Assembly (NCBI RefSeq): GCF_016809835.1
Contig: NZ_JAFBIL020000004.1
Location: 456,907-520,906 of the forward strand
DNA from: Massilia soli
GTDB taxonomy: Bacteria > Pseudomonadota > Gammaproteobacteria > Burkholderiales > Burkholderiaceae_D
Direction: 5' to 3'
DNA length: 64,000 nt
Shown here: positions 25,552-35,988 of the stretch, piece after piece
How the letters are laid out: the number at the start of each line of letters is the position of its first letter
Numbering within the stretch: the first letter of the stretch is position 1
Notes under the pieces: generated by a model
Databases searched by the model: none
What the model was told of the DNA's origin: nothing
Seen by the model: the letters and a program-made list of their open reading frames with translations, nothing else
Program-made: the position numbers and the translations under genes

Positions 25552-26385
25552 ATGGACAGACTTGAAGCATTCAAAAGCCTTGCAGCTGAGGCAAGCCGCG
25601 GCGAACTGACGTTTCCGACCAATCTAGACGCCACGCTCAAGCTGCAGCGCGCGCTGGACGATCCGGATTGCGACACCGATACCGCCGCGCGCCTGGTCCA
25701 GGCCGAACCGCTGCTTGCCGCGCGCGCCGTGGCCATCGCCAACTCGGCCGCCTATAAACGCGCCGGCAGCGAAGTCACCAACGTGCGCGCAGCCATCCAG
25801 CGCGTCGGTTTCCGTACCCTCAATGCGCTGGTCGCCGCGGTCATCGTGCGCCAGCTCGACAGCAAGATCACCGAACCGAACCTGCGCGCCATGGCCGACC
25901 AGCTATGGCGCCATTCGACCCACGTCGCCGCGCTGGCCCAGGTCATCGCGCGCCGGGTCACCCATACCGATCCGGAGACCGCGCTGTTTGCCGGCATCGT
26001 CCACGAGGTGGGCAGTTTCTACATTTTGTCGCGCGCCGAGGAGTATCCCGGCCTGCTCGACGGCGAGCCGGAGGAATGGCTTGAATTCGCCGAAACGGCC
26101 ATCGGCCGTGGCGTGCTGGCCAAGCTTGGGGTGCCCGCCCCCGTGATGGAAGCGATTGAGGCGATGTGGCATGGTCTGCGCGCCTTGCCGCCGGAATCGC
26201 TGGGCGACACGCTACTGTTGGCCAACGACCTGTCGCCAGTACCATCCCCGCTGCACGTGCGCGCTGGCGCCACCTCCGAGCAGTCCGCCGCGACCATCGA
26301 CTTCGTCATTGGCGAAGGCAGCCTGCAAAGCATCCTCGACGAGTCCGCCGAGGACGTGCGCAGCCTGACTTCTGCCCTGCTGTAA
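25552..26385 (+). CDS. HDOD domain protein
   Basis: The 277-residue protein is a single HDOD (HD-related output) domain. Recognisable blocks are AARLVQAEPLLAARAVAIANSAAY and VRAAIQRVGFRTLNALV near the N-terminus and LFAGIVHEVGSFYIL in the middle. HDOD proteins lack the full HD metal site and act as signalling or scaffold modules, often linked to c-di-GMP, chemotaxis or stress. There is no receiver or GGDEF domain attached, and no such gene is adjacent, so the partner is unknown. It has a weak GGAG ribosome-binding site. Confidence 0.85.
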   Translation: MDRLEAFKSLAAEASRGELTFPTNLDATLKLQRALDDPDCDTDTAARLVQAEPLLAARAVAIANSAAYKRAGSEVTNVRAAIQRVGFRTLNALVAAVIVRQLDSKITEPNLRAMADQLWRHSTHVAALAQVIARRVTHTDPETALFAGIVHEVGSFYILSRAEEYPGLLDGEPEEWLEFAETAIGRGVLAKLGVPAPVMEAIEAMWHGLRALPPESLGDTLLLANDLSPVPSPLHVRAGATSEQSAATIDFVIGEGSLQSILDESAEDVRSLTSALL

Positions 26386-26395
26386 ACCTTTCGGG

Positions 26396-26423
26396 CAAAA
26401 AAACGCCCGCTGCGAGAGCGGGC
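26396..26423 (-). terminator. Minus-strand intrinsic terminator downstream of secF
   Basis: Read on the minus strand, GCCCGCT and AGCGGGC form a hairpin followed by seven T residues. It would end readthrough from the secDF operon, about 210 bases after secF, close to the HDOD stop. Confidence 0.7.
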
Positions 26424-26631
26424 CAAGTCCAAAACTAGGGATGTCCTGAAAGAGACAGTTCCACTTTAACCGCACCCCAATATGGGCTCTGTGCGTGAAC
26501 ACACACAAACTGCAATAAAGTTTCCGGGGAGTTTGCGCGGATCGCGCCGGGACGCCTGCTCGCCAGAGGGAAACGGGCGTTTCCCTCTTTGATGGCGCGC
26601 AAGCCGCCGGCCCCGCAGGGCCGGCCAATTG
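26424..26631. other. Non-coding gap with two hairpins next to the secF stop
   Basis: This 208-bp gap holds a 10-bp stem at 26565-26588 (AGAGGGAAAC paired with GTTTCCCTCT, loop GGGC) and a GC palindrome at about 26610-26627 (GCCGGCCC...GGGCCGGC), both next to the secF stop. The left 130 bases show no gene, repeat or clear signal. Confidence 0.5.
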
Positions 26632-27654
26632 TTACACTACCGCGCCGTCCGTTTCGTCTTTCTGGACGACCGGCTTGATCAGGTCTTCACGCTTGATGCC
26701 CAGCCACATGGCGATCGCCGCGGCAACGAACACCGACGAGTAGATACCGAAGCAGATGCCGATGGTCAGCGCCATCGCGAAGTAATGCAGCGACGGGCCG
26801 CCGAAAATCAGCATCGACAGGACCATCATCTGGGTCGAGCCGTGCGTGATGATCGTCCGGGAAATGGTGCCGGTAATGGCGCTGTCGATCACTTCGGGCA
26901 CGGTTGACTTGCGCTGCTTGCGGAAGGTCTCGCGGATCCGGTCGAAAATAACCACCGATTCGTTCACCGAGTAGCCCAGCACCGCCAGCACCGCGGCCAG
27001 CACGGTCAGCGAGAATTCCCACTGGAAGAACGCGAAGAAGCCCAGGATGATGACCACGTCGTGCAGGTTGGCGAGAATCGCCGCCACTGCGTACTTCCAT
27101 TCGAAGCGAATGGCCAGGTAGATCATCACGCCGATGATCACCATGATCAGCGCGTTCAGGCCATTCTGAGCCAGTTCGTCGCCCACCTGCGGGCCGACGA
27201 ATTCGACTTTTTGCAGGCTCACCACCTCTTTGCCGGCGCTATCGAAGCAACCCGTCTTGGCCACGTTTTCGCCCTTTGGCGTCATCGAATTGACCTGGCG
27301 CGTGGCGCCGCCTTCGGCCTTGCACAGCCCGTTGAAGACGATTTGCGAGCCGGTCGCGCCGGACACCGATTCAATGATCGGCAAGCGCAGCATGACATCT
27401 TGCGCGGTACCGAAGCTGGTCACTTCCGGTTGCTCGTAGCCCAGCTTGATCAGCTCGCCACGGATCTTCTCCGGATTGGCCGCGCCAGGGTACTTCAGCT
27501 CCATCACGGTGCCGCCCTTGAACTCCACCGAGAAGTGCAAGCCTTTGGTCGCAATGAAGAACACGGCCGCCACGAAGGTCAGCGCCGAAATCACGTTGAA
27601 AATCAACGCATGGCGCATGAAGGGAATATCTTTCTTGATGCGGAAAAATTCCAT
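26632..27654 (-). CDS. secF: Protein translocase subunit SecF
   Basis: SecF is part of the SecDF-YajC complex, which uses the proton gradient to help SecYEG export proteins. The 340-residue protein has one N-terminal helix, a periplasmic domain and five more helices, with the family motif FSVEFKGGTVMELKYP and the conserved GYSVNESVVIFDRIRE. It starts 25 bases after secD with AGGATTCGAG as ribosome-binding site. It is the last gene of the queA-tgt-yajC-secD-secF cluster. Confidence 0.97.
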   Translation of the reverse strand: MEFFRIKKDIPFMRHALIFNVISALTFVAAVFFIATKGLHFSVEFKGGTVMELKYPGAANPEKIRGELIKLGYEQPEVTSFGTAQDVMLRLPIIESVSGATGSQIVFNGLCKAEGGATRQVNSMTPKGENVAKTGCFDSAGKEVVSLQKVEFVGPQVGDELAQNGLNALIMVIIGVMIYLAIRFEWKYAVAAILANLHDVVIILGFFAFFQWEFSLTVLAAVLAVLGYSVNESVVIFDRIRETFRKQRKSTVPEVIDSAITGTISRTIITHGSTQMMVLSMLIFGGPSLHYFAMALTIGICFGIYSSVFVAAAIAMWLGIKREDLIKPVVQKDETDGAVV

Positions 27655-27679
27655 CTCGAATCCTAGTAGTAAGTGCTAA

Positions 27680-29551
27680 TTATTTCTCGACCGACAGGCC
27701 AGGAGTCCAGACGGTACCGATCGACACCCGGGTCAGCTTCTTCTTGCGGCCGTACCAGAGATTGACGACGCCGCGCGACACGAAGACCGCCGAGAACATC
27801 GAGGTCATGATGCCCAGGCAGTGCACGATCGCAAAGCCGCGGACCGGTCCGGAGCCGAACACCAGCAGTGCGATACCGACGATGAGGGTCGTGATGTTGG
27901 AGTCGAGAATGGTTGCCCATGCACGGTCGAAGCCGGCCGCGATCGACGCCTGCGGGCTGTTACCGGCACGCAGTTCCTCGCGAATACGCTCATTGATCAG
28001 CACGTTCGAGTCGATCGCCATACCCAGCGCCAGCGCGATTGCCGCAATACCCGGCAGGGTCAGCGTGACGCCCATGAAGGACAGCAGCGCCAGCAGGAAC
28101 AGCACGTTCGCCGCCAGTGCCACCGAGCTGAAGATACCGAACAGATGGTAGTAGAGCACCATGAAGACGGCAATCGCGGCAAAGCCGTACAGGGTCGAAT
28201 ACAGGCCCTTGGCGATGTTCTCGGCGCCCAGCTGCGGGCCGACGACGCGCTCTTCGATAATTTCCATTGGCGCCGACAGCGCGCCCGAGCGCAGCAGCAG
28301 TGCCAGTTCGGTCGACTTTTCGGCGCTGCCCATGTTGGTGATCTGGAAGCTGCTGCCCAGTTCACTCTGGATGGTCGGCGCCGACAGGATGGTGTATTTG
28401 CCTTTTTCTTTCAGCAAGATCGCCATGCGCTGGCCGATGTTGTCGCGGGTTGCCAGGCGAATCTTGCGGCCGCCGTCGCCGTTCAGGTCAAGCGATACGG
28501 CAGGCTGCTGGTTCTGGTCAAAGCTCGCTACCGCGCTCGAAATGTACTCGCCGGTGAGGATCACGTCTTTCGACACCACCAGCGGACCGCCCTGCTCAGG
28601 GCCGAACAGTTCCGAGTTCAGTGGAATGGCGGCAGCCGATTCGGTGCCAGGCACTACCGACTTGTCGACCATGCGCAGTTCCAGCGTCGCGGTGCGGCCG
28701 ATGATGTCCTTGGCATGCGCCACGTCCTGCACGCCTGGCAGCTGGACCACGATGCGCTCGAGGCCTTGCTGGGCGATGATCGGCTCGGACACGCCAAGTT
28801 CGTTAATACGCTTGGACAGGGTCGCGATGTTTTGCTTGACGCCCTCTTCCACCGTGCGCTTGAGCGCATCGGGCTTCATGGTGACGACCAGCTTCAGGTT
28901 CTCGCCTTCGCCGCCGTCGGCGAACGCCAGGTCGGCCGACTGGGCCGCCAGCGCTTCGCGCGCCGCGGTGCGGGTTGCGGCATCACGGAAATTGACTTCG
29001 ATCGCATTGCCGACGCGCTCGATGCCCGCGTGGCGGACATTCTTTTCTCGCAGCAGGCTGCGGACGGTCGACTGGATACCCTTGACGCGCGTCTCGAGCG
29101 TTGCCGCTGCATCGACCTGGAGCAGGAAGTGCACGCCGCCGCGCAAATCGAGGCCGAGGTTCATCGGCGAGGCGCCCAGCGACTGCATCCAGCCCGGCAC
29201 ATTCTTCACCAGGTTAACGGTGACGATGTAATCCGGATCGTCCGGGTCGCGGTTGAGCGCGCGTTCCAGCGCCAGCTTGGCCTTCAACTGCTCATCGGTG
29301 GTGCCGAACAGCGCGCGCACGTAGCTACTGCTGCCTGTCCCGTCCCGGCTGATGCCATCGGTGGCGATGCCTTCGGACTTCAGCGCCGACTCGACCTGGG
29401 CGGCGGTGTCGTCGCTGATCTTGACCGTTGCCTTGCCAGTAGTAACCTGCAGGGCCGGCGATTCCACGAAGTAGTTAGGTGCCGTGTACAGCGCCGCCAA
29501 CAGCAGCGCGACGACGATCACGATATATTTCCAGACGGGATAGCGATTCAT
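27680..29551 (-). CDS. secD: Protein translocase subunit SecD
   Basis: The 623-residue SecD has an N-terminal anchor (about residues 8-25), a large periplasmic P1 region, and a C-terminal six-helix block with GMAIDSNVLINERIREELR, the proton-relay region. DLRGGVHFLLQVD is the conserved periplasmic signature. Length and order match other betaproteobacteria. It follows yajC by 56 bases. Confidence 0.97.
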   Translation of the reverse strand: MNRYPVWKYIVIVVALLLAALYTAPNYFVESPALQVTTGKATVKISDDTAAQVESALKSEGIATDGISRDGTGSSSYVRALFGTTDEQLKAKLALERALNRDPDDPDYIVTVNLVKNVPGWMQSLGASPMNLGLDLRGGVHFLLQVDAAATLETRVKGIQSTVRSLLREKNVRHAGIERVGNAIEVNFRDAATRTAAREALAAQSADLAFADGGEGENLKLVVTMKPDALKRTVEEGVKQNIATLSKRINELGVSEPIIAQQGLERIVVQLPGVQDVAHAKDIIGRTATLELRMVDKSVVPGTESAAAIPLNSELFGPEQGGPLVVSKDVILTGEYISSAVASFDQNQQPAVSLDLNGDGGRKIRLATRDNIGQRMAILLKEKGKYTILSAPTIQSELGSSFQITNMGSAEKSTELALLLRSGALSAPMEIIEERVVGPQLGAENIAKGLYSTLYGFAAIAVFMVLYYHLFGIFSSVALAANVLFLLALLSFMGVTLTLPGIAAIALALGMAIDSNVLINERIREELRAGNSPQASIAAGFDRAWATILDSNITTLIVGIALLVFGSGPVRGFAIVHCLGIMTSMFSAVFVSRGVVNLWYGRKKKLTRVSIGTVWTPGLSVEK

Positions 29552-29607
29552 AGTGTTCCAGCGTTCGATGTTGAGCAGCCGGGCGACTGCAAAGCCGCCC
29601 GCGAGGC

Positions 29608-29946
29608 TTACAGGGACTTGATCGTGCCTTTAGGCAGCAGCGTGGTGATCGAGTGCTTCTGCACGACGATCTCGGTGTTCGGCGACACTTCAACGGTTAC
29701 ATAGGTGTCGTTGACTTTGCTGACCTTGCCCAGGATGCCGCCGGCGGTGATGACTTCGTCGCCCTTGGCGAGCGCGTCCATCATGGCCTTTTGCTCTTTC
29801 GCGCGCTTCTGCTGTGGGCGGATCATGAGGAAATACATGACCACGAACATCAGGATCAGTGGCAGGAAGGTCGACAGGCTGCCCATCAGGCCAGGATCTG
29901 CTGCTGGGGCGGCTGCGGCTTGCGCATAAGCGTTGGAAATAAACAC
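29608..29946 (-). CDS. yajC: Preprotein translocase subunit YajC
   Basis: This 112-residue protein has one membrane helix (about residues 23-42) ending MIRPQQKRAKEQK, then a small cytosolic domain with GDEVITAGGILGKV, as in all YajC proteins. It joins SecDF in the membrane. The start is GTG at 29946 with a GGAG ribosome-binding site five bases upstream. A type A palindromic repeat lies between it and tgt. Confidence 0.96.
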   Translation of the reverse strand: MFISNAYAQAAAAPAADPGLMGSLSTFLPLILMFVVMYFLMIRPQQKRAKEQKAMMDALAKGDEVITAGGILGKVSKVNDTYVTVEVSPNTEIVVQKHSITTLLPKGTIKSL

Positions 29947-30068
29947 GGTGACTCCGTTTGTTAGTTGGTCTGGTAAAAAAAGTAGCGCTGTATTCTAGCA
30001 CCGGCTGGGGTGATGCAAGTCATTCCGGCATGTTGAGGCAGTAATTCTTATTGCAAGTGTCGACAATT

Positions 30069-30139
30069 GTCGTTCCCGCGCAGGCGGGAACCCATACCGA
30101 GCGCGCGCTGCATGGATCCCCGCTTTCGCGGGGACGACG
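30069..30139. repeat. Type A palindromic repeat between tgt and yajC
   Basis: CGTTCCCGCGCAGGCGGGAA and its partner TCCCCGCTTTCGCGGGGACG form facing hairpins, with CCCATAC and CATGG between. The element ends 2 bases before the tgt stop codon. Confidence 0.8.
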
Positions 30140-30141
30140 TG

Positions 30142-31287
<1,146 letters not shown>

Positions 31288-32310
31288 CTACTTGTTCCGG
31301 GTGGTGAGCAGCATGGCATCGCCATAGCTGAAAAAACGGTATTCATTGGCGATCGCGTGGGCGTACGCCGCGCGGATCTCGTCAAAGCCTGCAAAGGCCG
31401 ACACCAGCATCAGCAAGGTCGATTTCGGCAGGTGGAAGTTGGTGACCAGGCGCGAGACGGTCTTGAAGGTGTAGCCGGGCGTGATGAACAGGGCCGTATC
31501 GGCGCTGCCCGCAACCAGTTCGCCCGACTGCGACGCCGACTCCAGCGCGCGCAGGCTGGTGGTGCCGACGGCGACCACGTCGCGCCCGGCCGCCTTTGCG
31601 GCGCGCACGGCGTCAACGGTCGCCTGCGGCACGGTGTACCACTCGGTGTGCATCTTGTGCTCGGCCAGCGCCTCGACCCGCACCGGCTGGAAGGTGCCGG
31701 CGCCGACGTGCAGCGTGACGAAGGCGAAGTTGACGCCCTTGTCCTTCAGTTTGGCCAGCAGCGCTTCGTCGAAGTGCAGGCCGGCGGTCGGCGCGGCGAC
31801 GGCGCCCGGCTCCTTCGAATACACGGTCTGGTAGCGGCTCTCGTCGAATTCGTCGGCGTCGTGCTCGATGTAAGGCGGCAGCGGCAGGCGGCCGTGCGCC
31901 TCGATCAGGTCGAACACATCACCCTCGAACGTCAGGGTGAAGAATTCGCCGGCGCGCTCGCCCGCCGTCACGTCAAAGGCATCGGCCAGGCGCATCTTGG
32001 TGCCCGGCTTGGGCGACTTCGACGCGCGCACCTGGGCCAGCACGGTGCGGCTGTCCAGCACGCGCTCGACCAGCACCTCGACGTTGCCGCCGGTTTCCTT
32101 GACGCCGAAGAAGCGCGCCTTCAGCACGCGTGTGTCGTTCATCACCATCAGGTCGCCCGGCTGGAGCTGGTCGACGATGTCGGCGAAACGGCGGTCGATG
32201 ATCTGCGCACCATCGAGGTGGAGCAGGCGCGAGGCGCTGCGATCGGGCAGCGGAAGCTGGGCGATACGCTCGGGCGGCAGGTTAAAATCGAAATCGGAGA
32301 GCGAGTACAT
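31288..32310 (-). CDS. queA: S-adenosylmethionine:tRNA ribosyltransferase-isomerase
   Basis: QueA moves the ribosyl part of SAM onto preQ1 in tRNA to give epoxyqueuosine. The 340-residue protein is of standard length and has [19 protein letters not shown] at the start, with [19 protein letters not shown] and [18 protein letters not shown] later. ATG 32310 is chosen because it gives the family start MYSLSDFDF; a 21-codon upstream extension reaches towards the recG promoter and is rejected. Confidence 0.97.
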   Translation of the reverse strand: MYSLSDFDFNLPPERIAQLPLPDRSASRLLHLDGAQIIDRRFADIVDQLQPGDLMVMNDTRVLKARFFGVKETGGNVEVLVERVLDSRTVLAQVRASKSPKPGTKMRLADAFDVTAGERAGEFFTLTFEGDVFDLIEAHGRLPLPPYIEHDADEFDESRYQTVYSKEPGAVAAPTAGLHFDEALLAKLKDKGVNFAFVTLHVGAGTFQPVRVEALAEHKMHTEWYTVPQATVDAVRAAKAAGRDVVAVGTTSLRALESASQSGELVAGSADTALFITPGYTFKTVSRLVTNFHLPKSTLLMLVSAFAGFDEIRAAYAHAIANEYRFFSYGDAMLLTTRNK

Positions 32311-32392
32311 TCTGCTAATTCTGGAAAAATGAATAACGAGGGCCTTACAATAGCGCTTACGCACAAAGGGCAACCCTCTATTTTACCGCGAT

Positions 32393-34444
32393 ATGCCCTC
32401 AACTAAACCGAAAACGGCGCCAAAAACCAACGAAAGCAAGCTCGCCAGGCTGGGCCTGCGCAGCGATATGGACCTGGTGCTGCACCTGCCGATGCGCTAC
32501 GAGGACGAAACCCAGGTGGTCTCGATCCGCGAGGCGTGCCTGCGCGGCGGCCATGTATCGCAGGTTGAAGGCGTCGTGACCAAGAATGAAATCAGCTTCC
32601 GGCCACGGCGCCAGCTGCTGGTGACGATCGCCGACGAGACCGGCGACGTGCTGCTGCGCTTCATGAACTTCTACGGCAGCCAGACCAAGCAGCTGGCCGA
32701 AGGCACGCGCGTGCGCGCCCGCGGAGAGCTCAAGCATGGTTTCTTCGGCGCCGAGATGGTCCACCCGGGGTACAAGGTCATCAACGAAGGCGCGCCGCTG
32801 CCGACCGCACTTACGCCAGTCTACCCATCCGGCGAAGGGCTGTCGCAGGCGATTTTGCGGCGCGCGATTTCCGACGCGATGAAACGCGTCGACTGGCGCG
32901 ACACGCTGCCGCCGCAGCTGCGTGCGCGCATGCAGCTCAGCGACTTCGAACCCTCGGTCAAGCTGTTGCATTACCCGCCGCAGGAAGTCGACCCGAACGC
33001 GCTGGTCGACCGCTCGCACCCGGCGTGGGTGCGGATGAAGTTCGACGAACTGCTGGCGCAGCAGCTGTCGCTTAAACGCGCGCAGGTGGCACGGCGCAGC
33101 AAGGGCGCGCCGGTGCTCAACGCGATCGGCGCGCTGTCCGAGGCGTTTCTACGCATCCTGCCCTTCAAGCTGACCGGCGCACAGCAGCGCGTGCTGGAAG
33201 AGATTCGCGCCGACCTGACGCAGCCCTTCCCGATGCAGCGGCTGCTGCAGGGCGACGTCGGCAGCGGCAAGACCATCGTTGCGGCGCTGGCAGCGGCGCA
33301 GGCCATCGACAGCGGCTACCAGGCCGCGCTGATGGCGCCGACCGAGATCTTGGCGGACCAGCACTTCCGCAAAATCGCCGCGTGGCTCGAACCGCTTGGC
33401 GTCAAGGTCGCATGGCTGACGGGCAGCCTGAAGAAAAAAGACAAGCTGGCCGCGACCGCGCTGGTGGAGTCGGGCGAGGCGCAGCTGGTGATCGGCACGC
33501 ACGCGCTGATCCAGGACACCGTGCAGTTTGCGAAGCTTGGGCTGGTGATCGTGGATGAACAGCACCGCTTCGGCGTCGGCCAGCGCCTTACCTTGCGCAA
33601 CAAGGGCGCGCAGGGCCGCACGCCGCACCAGCTGATGATGTCGGCCACGCCGATTCCCCGTACGCTGGCGATGACCTACTACGCCGACCTGGAAGTATCG
33701 GTCATCGACGAGCTGCCGCCGGGCCGCAGCCCGATCGTCACGCGCGCGATCGACCAGAACCGGCGCGACGAAGTGATCGAGCGTGTGCACGCGGCAGCGC
33801 AGGAAGGCCGCCAGGTCTACTGGGTCTGTCCGCTGATCGAGGAATCCGAAGCGCTGCAGCTGCAGACGGCCACCGACACGCATGCGATGCTGGCCGAAGC
33901 GCTGCCTGACCTGCAGGTGGGCCTGGTGCACGGCCGCTTGAAGGCCGCGGAAAAGCAGGAAGTGATGGATGCATTTTCGGCCGGCGACGTGCATGTGCTG
34001 GTAGCGACTACCGTGATCGAAGTTGGCGTCGACGTGCCGAATGCATCGCTGATGGTGATCGAGCACGCCGAGCGGTTCGGCTTATCGCAGCTGCACCAGC
34101 TGCGCGGGCGGGTCGGACGCGGATCGGCGGCCAGTGTCTGCCTGCTGCTGTATCAAAGCCCGCTGGGCGGCGTGGCGAAGCAGCGCCTGATGACGATGCG
34201 CGAAACGACCGACGGTTTTGAAATCGCGCGGCGCGACCTGGAGATACGCGGGCCGGGCGAATTCCTCGGCGCGCGCCAGTCGGGGCAGGCGATGTTGCGC
34301 TTTGCGGACCTGGAGACCGACCAGTGGCTGGTCGAGCAAGCGCGCGACGTGGCGCACTCGCTGCTGCATGAAGCCGATGACGACACGGTCGAAGCGCACC
34401 TGGCGAGGTGGCTGGGCGGCCGCGAAGAATTCCTGAAAGTCTAG
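32393..34444 (+). CDS. recG: ATP-dependent DNA helicase RecG
   Basis: RecG remodels stalled replication forks and Holliday junctions. The 683-residue protein has an N-terminal wedge domain, Walker A GDVGSGKT (287-294), the DEQH box (388-391), SATPIPRT, and the C-terminal TRG-like region QLRGRVGRG. It is divergent from queA across an 82-bp gap that must hold both promoters. It appears monocistronic and is followed by a type B palindromic repeat. Confidence 0.97.
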   Translation: MPSTKPKTAPKTNESKLARLGLRSDMDLVLHLPMRYEDETQVVSIREACLRGGHVSQVEGVVTKNEISFRPRRQLLVTIADETGDVLLRFMNFYGSQTKQLAEGTRVRARGELKHGFFGAEMVHPGYKVINEGAPLPTALTPVYPSGEGLSQAILRRAISDAMKRVDWRDTLPPQLRARMQLSDFEPSVKLLHYPPQEVDPNALVDRSHPAWVRMKFDELLAQQLSLKRAQVARRSKGAPVLNAIGALSEAFLRILPFKLTGAQQRVLEEIRADLTQPFPMQRLLQGDVGSGKTIVAALAAAQAIDSGYQAALMAPTEILADQHFRKIAAWLEPLGVKVAWLTGSLKKKDKLAATALVESGEAQLVIGTHALIQDTVQFAKLGLVIVDEQHRFGVGQRLTLRNKGAQGRTPHQLMMSATPIPRTLAMTYYADLEVSVIDELPPGRSPIVTRAIDQNRRDEVIERVHAAAQEGRQVYWVCPLIEESEALQLQTATDTHAMLAEALPDLQVGLVHGRLKAAEKQEVMDAFSAGDVHVLVATTVIEVGVDVPNASLMVIEHAERFGLSQLHQLRGRVGRGSAASVCLLLYQSPLGGVAKQRLMTMRETTDGFEIARRDLEIRGPGEFLGARQSGQAMLRFADLETDQWLVEQARDVAHSLLHEADDDTVEAHLARWLGGREEFLKV

Positions 34445-34454
34445 CGCCAGGTCG

Positions 34455-34539
34455 ATTCGGCGGGTGCGCTTTGCTTACCCGCCCTACGTGTCATCGTTTT
34501 TCGTAGGGCGGATAAGGCCGAAGGCCGCATCCGCCGAAT
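34455..34539. repeat. Type B palindromic repeat (ATTCGGCGG / GTAGGGCGG family)
   Basis: ATTCGGCGGGTGCG ... CCGCCCTACG is followed by CGTAGGGCGGATAAGG ... CATCCGCCGAAT, an inverted pair around a short AT-rich centre. It lies between the convergent recG and Gfo/Idh genes. Related copies are at 37920 and 42847. Confidence 0.8.
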
Positions 34540-34546
34540 TGGCATT

Positions 34547-35566
34547 CTATATATCCGCGCCCTCAGGCCAGCGCGCCGCATCGGCCGCGTAGCGCAGCCC
34601 GATCTGATCGCGGATCGTATCGAGCACGCCCATCAGCGCCAGCGTTTCGTCCAGTGGCATGCGGGGGCTCTCCAGCAGTCCCTCCTGCAGGCAGCGCCCC
34701 GCCTCCACCGCCTCATAGGCGTAGCCATTGCCGGTGAACGGCGTCGGCACCGTCCGCGAGGTGCCATCAGCCAGCGACACGCTGATCGACGGCGCCCGAT
34801 GGAACATGGTATTCATCCGAATATGCCCCAGCTCACCCGACACAGTCAGCTCCGCCGGCGTGCGCGCCTGGATAGAGCAGCTGCACACCGACATGCCGCC
34901 ACCTTCATGCTTCATCACAAAGCCGGTCTGCACATCGACGCCGGTAGCGCCCATCTCGGCCTGCGCCTGCACTGACGCCACAGGTCCCAGCAGGTACGCC
35001 GCAATCGACAGCGGGTAGATGCCCAGGTCGAGCAGCGCGCCGCCGCCCAGCTCAGGATTAAGCAGACGGTGTTCGTTATCGACTGCGGCAGTAAAACCGA
35101 AGTCCGCGCTGACCTGCCGCGGTTTGCCGATTTCGCCGGTCGCGATAATACGCTTGACCTCTTCAATGGCCGGCAGATAGCGCGTCCACATCGCCTCCAT
35201 CAAGAACAGCTTCTTCGAGCGCGCCAGCGCCACGACCTGCTCGGCTTCGCGGCGGTTCATGGTGAATGGCTTCTCGCACAGCACCGCCTTGCCGCCGTTA
35301 AGCGCCATGATCGCGTTCTCGGCGTGCATGGGATGCGGCGTTCCGATGTAGACGATGTCGACGTCGGCCGAGTTGGCGACGTCCTCGTACGAGCCATGGC
35401 AGGCGCGGTCCGGCAGGGCGAAATCGGCGCCGAAGGCGAGCGCGCTGTCCATCCGGCGCGACCCCACCGCTGTCAGCACTGCTCCCGGGGTGTCTTTCAG
35501 CGCAGTCGCAAACGCGCGCGCAATTTTCCCGGTACCGATTATTCCCCAACGAATTTCGTCTGCCAT
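34547..35566 (-). CDS. Gfo/Idh/MocA family oxidoreductase
   Basis: The 339-residue protein has an N-terminal Rossmann fold (WGIIGTGKIARAFA) and the family block LCEKPFTMNRREAEQ, where the lysine is the usual catalytic or substrate-binding residue. The sequence resembles the dihydrodiol/D-xylose dehydrogenase branch that uses NADP. The substrate is not known. It starts 9 bases after a small secreted-protein gene and ends the likely pyrC operon. AAGGACGAGAA is the ribosome-binding site. Confidence 0.88.
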   Translation of the reverse strand: MADEIRWGIIGTGKIARAFATALKDTPGAVLTAVGSRRMDSALAFGADFALPDRACHGSYEDVANSADVDIVYIGTPHPMHAENAIMALNGGKAVLCEKPFTMNRREAEQVVALARSKKLFLMEAMWTRYLPAIEEVKRIIATGEIGKPRQVSADFGFTAAVDNEHRLLNPELGGGALLDLGIYPLSIAAYLLGPVASVQAQAEMGATGVDVQTGFVMKHEGGGMSVCSCSIQARTPAELTVSGELGHIRMNTMFHRAPSISVSLADGTSRTVPTPFTGNGYAYEAVEAGRCLQEGLLESPRMPLDETLALMGVLDTIRDQIGLRYAADAARWPEGADI

Positions 35567-35575
35567 TTCTCGTCC

Positions 35576-35911
35576 TTATTCAACCTTGGTTAATTCAACG
35601 CCATCGACCACCATTTTCATGGCGCTGCCGGAGCGGTAAGGCGGCTTGCTGACGACGAAAGTCGACCGGATCAGGCTCACGCCCGCGTCGAAATTATCGC
35701 CATTGAAGCCCTTGAGCTCGATGTTCAGGTCAACGTTCTTGCCTTCCCGGATCCGCTCATACTGAATCTTCCCATCTTTTGCGATTTGCAGTCGCATCTG
35801 CTTTCCGGTCCACTCGCCGACATAGTGGAGCTTGTCCTTGGGGACCGGATCGGCGAAGCAGACTTGGGGCAGGAGGAGCGCGCTGGCGAGCAGGATTGAG
35901 CGGATCAACAT
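35576..35911 (-). CDS. Small secreted protein of unknown function
   Basis: This 111-residue protein has a signal peptide (MLIRSILLASALLLPQVCFA, cleavage after residue 20). The mature part is short and probably beta-rich (KMRLQIAKDGKIQYERIREGKNVDLNIELKGF). No family was recognised with certainty. The start at 35911 is taken because it gives the signal peptide; the open frame runs 123 codons further upstream, overlapping the DUF3025 gene, and is not believed. It lies 77 bases after DUF3025 and 9 bases before the oxidoreductase. Confidence 0.7.
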   Translation of the reverse strand: MLIRSILLASALLLPQVCFADPVPKDKLHYVGEWTGKQMRLQIAKDGKIQYERIREGKNVDLNIELKGFNGDNFDAGVSLIRSTFVVSKPPYRSGSAMKMVVDGVELTKVE

Positions 35912-35988
35912 GAGATTCTTTCGCGGGTGACGGGATAGTGAAACCGTATTCTCCAATATCCTCGCAAGCAGCGTCACTGTCAAACCTG

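Noticed and set aside
34455..34539. Type A and B repeats considered as insertion sequences
   Set aside because: They are about 70-110 bases long, with no transposase frame or target duplication visible; they are better described as REP/MITE-like elements.
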